64,000 nucleotides of DNA from Amoeboaphelidium occidentale (taxonomy: Eukaryota > Aphelidiomycota > Aphelidea): positions 1 through 64,000 of the forward strand of contig JALGPX010000003.1 in NCBI GenBank assembly GCA_023515795.1, given 5' to 3'. This document shows, piece by piece, positions 34,781 to 44,172 of this stretch. Positions within the stretch are counted from its first letter, which is position 1; the number at the start of each line of letters is the position of its first letter. The notes under the pieces were generated by a model. The model worked only from the letters and a program-made list of their open reading frames with translations. It ran no database searches and was not told the DNA's origin. The translations under genes were made by a program, and so were the position numbers.

Positions 34781-37700
34781 ATGTCTGATAATGTTCATGT
34801 CGCAATTAGAGTCCGCCCTCTGAACTCAAAAGAAATTCAGCAGAATCAATATTGCGCATGGAAAGTTAACTTGCAGTCTTATATCTATCCAGTTAGTCAT
34901 GACCAGAAACCGATACCCAACACAGCCGGTAGCTTTTTTGTGCTCAATAGAAATACTAATTTTTATCACTCTGAAGGTTATTTATTTGATAAAGTCTACA
35001 CTACGGAGGATGGTAAAGAGATATACAACGATGTCGCAAAGGAAATTGTTCGCAATTCGACACTGTGCGGGATCAACGGTGTTGTGATGGTTTACGGTCA
35101 GAGTTCCTCCGGGAAGACTTTTACTCTTTACGCAGACTCAATTACGTCATTGTCTTCCGGAAGCGTTTCAGCTTTAGCAGATGATGATGGAAAATCTTCA
35201 GCACAGGCTGGCATTGTCCCTCTGGCAATTGAAGATATTTTCGACTTGATATCCAGTAATCCTGAAGCTGAGTTTCTTGTAAGAGTTTCCTTTATGGAAA
35301 TTTACAATGAAATAATTAAAGATCTTTTGGCTCCGGAGAATGATAATCTGAAGATACACGAGGATGTTTCCAGGAATGTTTTTGTTGGTGGGCTGTCTGA
35401 AGAAGTTGTTTCATCGAAACAGGAAGTTTTTGATCTCATGGTTAAAGGAGAGCGTAACAGGAAAGTCGGTGTGACGAATATGAATGAGAGATCGTCTCGT
35501 TCTCATACGATATTCAGAGTTGTTGTAGAAAAGAAGGAAGCGGAAGGAGGAATCAAAGTTAGTTGTTTGAATATGGTCGACTTGGCTGGTTCCGAAAGAG
35601 TTCGTCATACTGGTGCAGAAGGAATAAGATTGAAAGAAGGAGCTCATATCAACAAGAGTCTTCTAACTCTTGGCACTGTTATTGGAAAACTGTCTGAAGG
35701 TTCTGATTCTCATATTCCTTTCAGAGACTCTAAACTCACTCGAATACTTCAGCCTTCTTTGGGTGGAAATGCTAAAACTGCAATTATTTGTACAATCACT
35801 CCCGGTAGCACTTTTGTTGAAGAATCTTTGACTACATTAAAGTTTGCGTCTAGAGCAAAAATCATAAGGAATCAGCCAATGGTCAATGAGATCATTAAAG
35901 AAGATGAAGCAATGATACAAAAGTATAAGGATGAAATCGATCAACTCAAGCAACAGTTGAAAGAGAAGGTTGAATATGATCATCAGGAAAAGATTGCAAG
36001 ATTAGAATTGATGACTAAATCTGTCATGAATAGTCGAGCTGAAGAAAATGCCAGTAGAAAAACTAAACGACGAAGAGTAACATGGTTTCCGTCCGCAACA
36101 ATTTACAGTGGTGTTTCAGAGCAAGAGTGCGATCTTAGCAGAGACAATAATACTAGTGGCATGAATGAATCCAATAGTCAGGCAGATGATTCTTTCAGAA
36201 GAGCAAGCGTCAAGAGTGATTCTGGTAATGCTAGAACTATACTATCTCCTTTGAATGATATCGCTGCTTTTACCAACGAACGAAAGTCTGTTTTGAAACC
36301 AGCTACTGTAAACAACGCCTCTTCTCAATATCTGAACAAACTTGCCACTGTTATCGGAATTGATGCAAAGTCAGGCGATTCACCGGAGGCACTGACTGAA
36401 CAGATCCACGAGAAGATCCAGACTTTTTTCGCAGAGATTTCGCAGAAAGATTCCAAGCTTGTGTTTTTATTGGATGAAGTAGAAGCATTAAGGTCTTCAT
36501 ATGAAGAAATCGAGACTGGAGCAATGTCAATGGCTAAAGAAAACACCACACTGAATGAAGATAAGAAAGTTTTGACTAGTAAAAATGATGAGTTGCAGAG
36601 AATAGCTGAATCTTTGGGACGCAGAGTTTCAACGAATAATTCAAACAAGAAAGAATACGAGAAGCTAGTTACTTCTTTGAAGGAAGAAAATTCGAGTCTG
36701 AAGAATCAATTAGATAGTTTACAAGCTGAATGTGGACGTCTAAAGATAGAAAAGGCGGATACTGCTGTGGCGCTTAGTCTTGCCGAAAGCGAAAAGGAAA
36801 ATTTGTCGGAGAAGTTGCAATTGCTCTCGAAAGAGCTGTCTGCTGCGAACAAAGAGAAACAAGAGATATCCGACCAATACAATAAGTCACTTGAAGATAA
36901 TTCAGCTTTGAAGAAGGAGATGGAGGTTTTAGAAGAGCAAATGAAGTTGCTCCGCTGCTTTGTCGAAGACAATTCTGCTGAGTCCAAAGTAACAGAGGAA
37001 AAGATTCAAAGCATGGAGAACACTATATCGATTCTTGAGAAGAAAATTGCTTCAGACGATGATGAAATGTTCTCTCTTAAAGCTGATTTGCAAATTAAAA
37101 CTAAAGAATATGATGCTCTCAAAGCCGAGGCTGAACAATTTTATATGAGATTGAAGGATCAAGAAGCTAATTGGACAGAAGCACAGCGGTCCATGATAGA
37201 AGAACTCCAAGTTCTTCGATCTGAGCATGTTTCACACGAAAAAGAATTATTGCAACACATGGAGCTTATTGTACAAGAGAGACATGCGAAGGAAGATTTT
37301 GAAAAGAAACTTGCAATAGCCAACCAGGAGTTGGAAAAGTCCAAGAACTCTTTTGAAGAACTAGAGCAGGCAAACGTTTCTCAACAGATGGAGCTGACGA
37401 ACTTGAGAGCTGAGTGTGAAAAAGTTGACAAGATGAGGGCTGAAGTACAGAGACTGGAGAAAATTCGCAGCCAAGTCATTCAGGAACTTTCTATTGCAAC
37501 AGAAAATCACAAACTGCTTTCAGAAAAATTATCGAAACAGGCCAAGGACCACTCCGAAGAAATCCTTCAATTAGAAGCAGAGCGAAATAATCTGTTAAAA
37601 TCGAAGAAGGAAGCCTCGGATGAAGCATACAAATTAAAGGCCGAGTTGAACAAAGTCATGACAGAGAAGGAAAACTTGAAAGCGTCCTTTGAGTCAAAGA

Positions 37701-39196
37701 TGAAAATGCTTTTAACTGAAAGTAATGAACTAAAGATGACTCGCGAGAGCGCCGAAAAAGAGGTTGAACAGAAAAGTTCTGAAATTGATCGGCTGAATAA
37801 TGTTATCCAAAAGTTCAAAGTCGAAATCGAAAAACATAATGGTTTTATCAACGACTTACAAGATAAAATCAAGGCATTAACGACCGAGAAGTCTGTCGTC
37901 GAAGTGGAAAGAAATGAACTTATTACAAAGGACGAGGAGTCGCGAAGAGTAACACAATCACTCAAAACTCATTTGAAGAATGCGCATGCAGAGAGATCGA
38001 TTCTAGAAAGCAAGCTAAAATCTTTCGGAAATGTAGACCAATACAAAAGCCAGATTGAAGGTTTTGAAGCTCAATTACGCCAAACGAATAATGATCTTCA
38101 AAACGTTATTGCTAGAGAGAAAGCATTGAAAGAAGAACTAGAAGGCGAATATGCGAAAAAAGAAGCTGAAATTAGAAAACTCGTTCAAGAACTTGAGATG
38201 GAACGCAACAAGAGCTCGACTACTATGGAAGACTATGCTGCTACCACAGCAACTGTAAAAGAATTGCTTTCTGAAGTCGAGGATCTACAAAAAAGAGAAG
38301 TTGAACTCAAGAAACTGATACATTCTCTTGAGACGGACCTTTCCGACTCAAACACTTCGCTTCAGGCATCAACTAAAGACTGCATGGCTTTGAAGAAGAA
38401 GCTCGATAAAGTTGAAAAGCAGAGTGCTAAAGACGTAGATTCACTGAAGAAAGAATTAAAGAAACATTTGGAGACACAGGAAGAGTTGCTCAATGAGATT
38501 TCTGGTCTAAAAGCCAAAGAAGAGAAGCTTCTTGAAGACTATTCTAATTTACAGAAGCAAATTGCAACTCCTTCAGAATCTCAGGAGTTATTGGATAAGT
38601 TGCGTATGAAGTATCAAGGCCTAAAAGAGGATCATCAATCCCTTCAAAGAAGTTTCGTCGAAAAACTCCAAATGTTTAAAGAGATTGTAAATAACATGAG
38701 ACAAGAAGTTCTTGGTATCAAAGACTGTCGACTCAAGACTTCTACTTTATTTATCAAAGCCAAGTATCAGTCTCTGTTTGAATCCAATTCAGACTTGGCT
38801 TGTAAACTTGATCAATTGAATACTCAGAACGCGAGCTTAAATCTGAAGATTGATGAACTGACTCAAGAAAACCAGAAGCTTGAGAGTCGAAGAGACTCAT
38901 TACTTGAAGATCTTCATGCGGCCCAGAAAAGCTTGGAAGCTACACAACAAAGGTTAGGAGAAATTCAAAAGCAGAAGCAAGAATTCATAAATGCTCAAAA
39001 GAAACGCAAGACTGGAGCAGGTAACGAGGAGAACGCAGATTCAAATAAGAATCCCCCTATTATCCCATTGGTTGTTCATCATGAAAGGCATGTGCGAAGA
39101 GACTCTGGCATGTTGAAGCAAGCTGCTCCTGTTCAACGAAGACAAATATTGAAGAAGCATGACAAGGATGGCTATCAAGAATGCAAGCAGCAATAA
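34781..39196 (+). CDS. CENPE: CENP-E type kinesin (kinesin-7)
   Basis: A single exon of 1,471 residues, the longest intronless gene here. An N-terminal motor domain (about residues 1-365) starts VHVAIRVRPLN. It has the P-loop GQSSSGKT (the family's usual GQTxSGKT with Ser in place of Thr), switch I NMNERSSRSHTIF, switch II DLAGSERV and INKSLLTLGTVIGKL. The neck contains RAKIIRNQP, typical of kinesin-7. About 1,000 residues of coiled coil follow, with a break near 430-520 that is Ser/Asn rich, and a basic tail (VHHERHVRRDSGM). CENP-E carries chromosomes along microtubules at kinetochores. It is divergently neither paired nor overlapped, starting 103 bp after dynactin p24. Confidence 0.92.
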   Translation: MSDNVHVAIRVRPLNSKEIQQNQYCAWKVNLQSYIYPVSHDQKPIPNTAGSFFVLNRNTNFYHSEGYLFDKVYTTEDGKEIYNDVAKEIVRNSTLCGINGVVMVYGQSSSGKTFTLYADSITSLSSGSVSALADDDGKSSAQAGIVPLAIEDIFDLISSNPEAEFLVRVSFMEIYNEIIKDLLAPENDNLKIHEDVSRNVFVGGLSEEVVSSKQEVFDLMVKGERNRKVGVTNMNERSSRSHTIFRVVVEKKEAEGGIKVSCLNMVDLAGSERVRHTGAEGIRLKEGAHINKSLLTLGTVIGKLSEGSDSHIPFRDSKLTRILQPSLGGNAKTAIICTITPGSTFVEESLTTLKFASRAKIIRNQPMVNEIIKEDEAMIQKYKDEIDQLKQQLKEKVEYDHQEKIARLELMTKSVMNSRAEENASRKTKRRRVTWFPSATIYSGVSEQECDLSRDNNTSGMNESNSQADDSFRRASVKSDSGNARTILSPLNDIAAFTNERKSVLKPATVNNASSQYLNKLATVIGIDAKSGDSPEALTEQIHEKIQTFFAEISQKDSKLVFLLDEVEALRSSYEEIETGAMSMAKENTTLNEDKKVLTSKNDELQRIAESLGRRVSTNNSNKKEYEKLVTSLKEENSSLKNQLDSLQAECGRLKIEKADTAVALSLAESEKENLSEKLQLLSKELSAANKEKQEISDQYNKSLEDNSALKKEMEVLEEQMKLLRCFVEDNSAESKVTEEKIQSMENTISILEKKIASDDDEMFSLKADLQIKTKEYDALKAEAEQFYMRLKDQEANWTEAQRSMIEELQVLRSEHVSHEKELLQHMELIVQERHAKEDFEKKLAIANQELEKSKNSFEELEQANVSQQMELTNLRAECEKVDKMRAEVQRLEKIRSQVIQELSIATENHKLLSEKLSKQAKDHSEEILQLEAERNNLLKSKKEASDEAYKLKAELNKVMTEKENLKASFESKMKMLLTESNELKMTRESAEKEVEQKSSEIDRLNNVIQKFKVEIEKHNGFINDLQDKIKALTTEKSVVEVERNELITKDEESRRVTQSLKTHLKNAHAERSILESKLKSFGNVDQYKSQIEGFEAQLRQTNNDLQNVIAREKALKEELEGEYAKKEAEIRKLVQELEMERNKSSTTMEDYAATTATVKELLSEVEDLQKREVELKKLIHSLETDLSDSNTSLQASTKDCMALKKKLDKVEKQSAKDVDSLKKELKKHLETQEELLNEISGLKAKEEKLLEDYSNLQKQIATPSESQELLDKLRMKYQGLKEDHQSLQRSFVEKLQMFKEIVNNMRQEVLGIKDCRLKTSTLFIKAKYQSLFESNSDLACKLDQLNTQNASLNLKIDELTQENQKLESRRDSLLEDLHAAQKSLEATQQRLGEIQKQKQEFINAQKKRKTGAGNEENADSNKNPPIIPLVVHHERHVRRDSGMLKQAAPVQRRQILKKHDKDGYQECKQQ

Positions 39197-39218
39197 TTAC
39201 CTGAATCTTTATTCGATT

Positions 39219-40505
39219 TCATAAACTCTTTTCAATTTTTACACCTGCATTGTGTAGTCTTTCAATAATGTTGCTCCCACCAAGTGCAACCGAAGGCGTC
39301 AACACACCTTTTGGAAACACATCCTTGCCCTTATTCTTGTATTCCAAAATAGCAAGGGCGCCTTGCACAATGCAAATCGGAGTTGTAGCATATCCCGGCT
39401 CTGGAGCATCAACTACAAATTCTGCCTCATAGTCTGGTCTTGACCACTCGTTTGGACGTTGTTCCTTGAAACCCTTGACAAAGAACTTGGACTCAAATCT
39501 GGTTGTCAAGATCTGTTCTGGTGTAGCTCCCTTCTTCTTGAAACCTCCTAGAGTGATGTACTCACCATAGTCCAACAAGAATTTGCGTCCAGCCTGAAAC
39601 TTGGAGAACAATAACAAGATAACACCAAAGACAGCCAATCCTAAAACAGAAAATACGGAAGGCAAGCGAACATATGCATTGAATTGAATAGGTTTTGGCT
39701 TCGGAGCGGCATTAGTCCAGACACCATTCTCAATTAACCTCTGGGACAAACGAACAACAGCTGGATCAGCAAACAAGAACGGAATCACCCAAGATCCAAC
39801 CCTCTTCTCGTAATAAGGAAAATGCTTAAATTTCAGCAAAGGCCCAACTCTAGGAACTTTTGGTAAATCGATTTGTGCTCTAATCTTCTTCAAATTCGAG
39901 CTGAAACCAACCCCGTAAATCAATGATTCATACGTGCCATAATTCCCAGCTGCACCATAAGGACCAGGCAGCAACTTGAAAAACATCTCAGCATGAGCAG
40001 GTGTAACATTTTCCTTGGCTAGCTGATTCTTGATGAACAATACAGCCATTTCACTTGGAACACAATCAAACCCACATGCCGGAATAATAGTAACACCAGC
40101 ATCCTTAGCCAACTGACCATATTCCACAAACATGCGCTCAATAAACGATGGCTCACCTGTGATATCGAGATAATCACAGCCATTCTCAATGCACGCTTTT
40201 ACAACAGGCTCTCCGTACAAAACAAACGGACCAACACAGTTCAACAACACACGAGTTCTCTTGCATAACTCTTGCATTTCCTTCTGATTAAAAACATCAG
40301 CCTCGATAATAGGCGGAACTTGGTCAGGTTCAGCCAGAATGTTTGGGGGAATTATCGAACGAATCTTTGCAGCATTCCTTCCAGCCAACGCAAACTTCAC
40401 ACCAAAAGATTCCGATTTAATCGCTTCAATTAGATACTTCACAACATGCTTCCCAGTAAACCCACTCGCTCCGAATACGACGATATCAAACTCGCGATTT
40501 GTCAT
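39219..40505 (-). CDS. Saccharopine dehydrogenase-like oxidoreductase (SCCPDH family)
   Basis: A single exon of 428 residues from ATG 40505. The N-terminal Rossmann fold is clear (DIVVFGASGFTGKHVVKYL, a GxSGFTG nucleotide-binding loop; FALAGRN). Family blocks include NCVGPFVLYGEPVVKACIEN, CDYLDITGEPSF, PACGFDCVPSEMAV and GAAGNYGTYESLIYG. A hydrophobic segment follows near residues 283-301 (VFSVLGLAVFGVILLLFSKF), which in this family attaches the protein to membranes or lipid droplets. It is distinct from the lysine-pathway enzyme, and its substrate is unknown. Stop codons of this gene and CENP-E are 22 bp apart. Confidence 0.92.
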   Translation of the reverse strand: MTNREFDIVVFGASGFTGKHVVKYLIEAIKSESFGVKFALAGRNAAKIRSIIPPNILAEPDQVPPIIEADVFNQKEMQELCKRTRVLLNCVGPFVLYGEPVVKACIENGCDYLDITGEPSFIERMFVEYGQLAKDAGVTIIPACGFDCVPSEMAVLFIKNQLAKENVTPAHAEMFFKLLPGPYGAAGNYGTYESLIYGVGFSSNLKKIRAQIDLPKVPRVGPLLKFKHFPYYEKRVGSWVIPFLFADPAVVRLSQRLIENGVWTNAAPKPKPIQFNAYVRLPSVFSVLGLAVFGVILLLFSKFQAGRKFLLDYGEYITLGGFKKKGATPEQILTTRFESKFFVKGFKEQRPNEWSRPDYEAEFVVDAPEPGYATTPICIVQGALAILEYKNKGKDVFPKGVLTPSVALGGSNIIERLHNAGVKIEKSL

Positions 40506-40680
40506 CAGACGCCACAATAGATTACAAAATGCACAGCGCGGAAAATTAAAACCGTAAAAGGCTGTTCCAGTGAGTTGGATATTATTTCAGGGAGATACGT
40601 ATAAAAGGATATCCCACTGACTTAATGCCGCTTATGGCTGAAACAGAGGTTGATTGTCAGCAATTTTCGTTCCCCAAACG

Positions 40681-41112
40681 ATGTTACCGCTTTCGCTTTT
40701 ACTTACCGCAAGAGGTTCCCCAATGGTAACTTTCCTTCAACAAGAAACAATTTAATTATCTTAATAAAGCTTGTGGAATTAAAGAATGGAGAGACTTATA
40801 ACGGCCACTTGGATGCTTGCGATAATTGGATGAATTTGAACTTGACTTCAGTCATTTGCACATCAGCCGTACGTAGCGCATTCAGCTTTGGATAAATTTT
40901 AATCGGCTTAGGAAGGCGATAAGTTTTATCAATTGAGTGAAGTTTATATCCGTGGCACAACGATCAAATATGTCAGAGTAGCAGACGATATCATCGACAA
41001 GGTCAGAGAACGACAGCAACAACAACCAAAACATCAGAAATACCCACACAATAACAGTCAACGGGGTAGGGGCAGAGGAAGAGGCAGGGGAAGAGGTGGA
41101 CGGACTCAGTAA
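40681..41112 (+). CDS. LSM4: U6 snRNA-associated Sm-like protein LSM4
   Basis: Three exons (40681-40725, 40770-40868, 40912-41112; introns 44 and 43 nt) give 114 residues. The first exon encodes [15 protein letters not shown], which joins directly to [14 protein letters not shown] (Sm1 motif), then CDNWMNLNL and VICTSA. Across the second splice come [15 protein letters not shown] and TTIKYVRV (Sm2). The C-terminus is Gln/Asn-rich and ends in RG repeats ([13 protein letters not shown]), as in other LSM4 proteins; such tails promote P-body assembly. LSM4 belongs to the Lsm1-7 (mRNA decay) and Lsm2-8 (U6 snRNP) rings. The start is fixed by similarity, since an upstream ATG (40625) is in another frame. 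Confidence 0.95.
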
Positions 41113-41154
41113 TCTTAGGGCAATAAAGCTTTTTCTTATTGTTTTCTTCGTGTG

Positions 41155-44040
41155 ATGAGTAAACCAGACTCGCAAAAGCTTTTGGAGGATTACGAACAGG
41201 AACAATTGAAAATCGACCGGTAACTTTCTCTTGTAAACGAATTAGTCCCGTCTAAACTTTCGTATTGTAGCGAATGGTACAACGGCGATGAAGAATCTCA
41301 AGTTGCAGCAGTGATGGAATCGCAAGTTCTGGAACCAGCCCCAACGCACTTGCAGTCAAATGCGACTTTTATAAAGAATAAGAGGAAGAATATGCGGAAA
41401 ATGGAAAGGCAGAAGGAGCACGATATTTGGGAATTGCAAATTATGCAGCGAACAGGAATTGCCTCTGCTTTTGGTGGTTCAGGTGGAGATCCCTACGCAG
41501 AGAATGATGATCACGAAGACGAGGAGAACAAAGTCCATGTTATGACTCATGACCTGAAGCCTCCGTTTCTGGATTCCCGTTTTAAGTACACAAAATTGGG
41601 TTCGACGAGTGATTCTGTTATGGAGACGAATACGACTTCTGATTTGTATGTTAATGCGCGCAAAGGGTCTCAAATGATCCGAGACTGGAGAGAGAGGCGT
41701 GAGCTGATGAAGAAGAATCGCCAGGCTGTTGGTTTAGAGGGATCACAAATTGGGGAAATTATGGGCCATTCAGCTGATCAAGCTTTAAGTTCAGTTCCAA
41801 AATCACAACAGAACGATAAATTAGCTCCTATTGCAGAAATACCAGCAGATTTAGAATTAGACAAAAAACATGCCTCGCCAGCAAAAGATCCAAAATTGGC
41901 TCGACGGAATCTACCTATTTTTGCTGTTAGAGAAGAATTAATGAAAGTTATAAGGGATAATAATGTCGTTATTATCGTCGGAGAAACGGGGAGTGGCAAG
42001 AGTACTCAACTTAGTCAGTATTTATACGAAGAAGGCTATGGGAATTATGGGATGATTGGTTGTACACAGCCAAGAAGAGTTGCTGCAATGTCCGTCGCCA
42101 AAAGAGTTGCAGAAGAAGTTGGAACAAAAATTGGTGATTTAGTTGGTTATTCTATTCGTTTTGAAGATGTTACTAATCCCAATACAATTATCAAGTATAT
42201 GACTGAAGGTATCCTACTGAGAGAAAACTTGAGAGACAGAGATATTTATAATTACTCTTGTATTATTATGGATGAAGCTCACGAAAGATCTTTACACACT
42301 GATGTTTTAATGGGGCTACTGAAGCTAGTTGTTTCCAAGAGAAGAGATTTAAAGCTGATTGTAACTTCAGCAACAATGGACGCTGGTAGATTTAGTAGAT
42401 TCTTTGGAAATGCTCCAATATTTACAATACCCGGACGTACTTATCCTGTTGACGTTATATATGCCAAAACATCAGTAGAAGACTATGTTGCAGCAGCTGT
42501 TAAACAAGTTATTTCTATTCATTTGAATTCTCCTAAAGGCGATGTTCTGGTTTTTATGACAGGCCAAGAAGATATTGAAGTTACATGTCAAGTCCTTGTT
42601 CAGAAGATGTCAGAGATTGATAATGCCAGCCCTCTAGTAGTCTTACCTATTTATTCACAGCTGCCTGCTGATTTGCAGTCAAAGATTTTCGAACAAGCTC
42701 CCGCGAACCTTAGAAAGTGTATTGTTGCTACCAATATCGCTGAAACATCATTAACAGTAGAAGGTATAAGATATGTCATTGATACAGGCTATTGCAAGCT
42801 GAAAGTATACAATCCAAGAGTTGGTATGGATTGTTTACAAGTAACGCCCATCAGTCAAGCAAACGCAAATCAAAGATCTGGAAGAGCAGGTCGAACACAG
42901 GAGGGATTCTGTTACCGCATGTACACAGAGACGTCTTATGGTTCAATGTCCAAAATGACTGTTCCTGAAATACAGAGAACTAATTTAGCGAATGTGGTTT
43001 TACTGCTAAAATCTTTGAACATCAAAAACTTGTTGGATTTCGACTTTCTAGATCCACCTCCGCAGGATACCATATTGACAAGTATGCATCAGCTTTGGGT
43101 TTTAGGAGCACTTGATAATACTGGAGAGCTTACTGAGTTGGGAAAGAAAATGGTAGAATTTCCGCTGGATCCTCCATTGTCAAAAATGATCATTGTGTCA
43201 AATGATTTGGGATGTCTGAGTGAGATTTTAACTATTGTCGCGATGTTGTCAGTTCCAAATGTTTTCTATCGTCCTAAAGGCCGTGAAGAAGAAAGCGATA
43301 TTGTTCGCGAGAAGTTTTGCGTGCCCGAAAGTGATCATTTAACTTTGCTCCATGTTTACAACACATGGAAAGACAAAGGTCACAATAGTTTCAAATGGTG
43401 TGACAAGAATTTTATTCATGAAAAGTCATTGAAAAAGGCAAGGGAAGTGAGATCTCAATTGGTGGACATCACTAAATCAATGAAGATGGAATATTCATCT
43501 TGCGGAGCTAATTGGGACGTCATCAGGAAATGTATCGCATCCTCATACTTCCATCATGCCGCACGACAGAAAGGTATTGGAGAGTTTTCAAGCGTAATAA
43601 CTGGAATGCCTATTAACTTGCATCCTACATCTGCTCTATTCGGCCTTGGTTATATGCCTGAGTATGTGGTATACCATGAGTTGTTTATGACTTCAAAAGA
43701 GTATATAATGTGCTGTACTGCTGTGGATCCTTATTGGCTGGCGGAATACGGTGGTAAAATGTATTCGATTAAGGAAAGTAATTTCGGACAAAGAGAAAAA
43801 CGTAAACTAGAACGAGAACAAGAGTCGCTTATGGAGAAAGAGTTACAAGAAGCAACAGAAAAAATGAAGCGAGTCGAAGGCGAGGAAATGAGAGCATTAT
43901 CACGGCCCAGAACGAGAATAGTCGAAATGGGTAATTCAACTTCAAGAACAGAAAAATATTCAGCTCGCGCTGCTGCAACACCTCAACTGGCACTTCTGCG
44001 AGCTAGGACACCGGGAATGTTCCGAAAGAGCGGCGTTTAG
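41155..44040 (+). CDS. PRP16: DEAH-box splicing ATPase PRP16 (DHX38)
   Basis: Two exons (41155-41219 and 41271-44040; 51-nt intron) give 944 residues. The splice creates [10 protein letters not shown], matching the DRDWYN motif of this family. The N-terminal part has [20 protein letters not shown], characteristic of Prp16/DHX38. The helicase core has [10 protein letters not shown] (motif I), [19 protein letters not shown] (Ia), DEAH (II), SAT (III), and [20 protein letters not shown] (VI), followed by winged-helix, ratchet and OB domains. Prp16 remodels the spliceosome between the two catalytic steps. The N-terminal extension is shorter than in animals. It starts 42 bp after LSM4 on the same strand. 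Confidence 0.95.
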
Positions 44041-44172
44041 TATTTTTGTGATATGGGTTTTAAATAGATCATCTTCGTGAATTCCTTCAGCTTGATCTGA
44101 CACGGCTTGATCTGAACCTGCTATAAATATACTTGAGCTGAAACAAAAGCTTTTCTTAAAATAGATCAACGC

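Noticed and set aside
36325-37965. Several minus-strand Ser-rich ORFs opposite CENP-E
   Set aside because: They arise from the coiled-coil codon pattern (GAA/AAG read backwards gives TTC/CTT) and have no family features.
40506-40517. Four extra residues at the start of the SCCPDH-like protein
   Set aside because: They depend on a TTG start; ATG 40505 is directly before the Rossmann fold.
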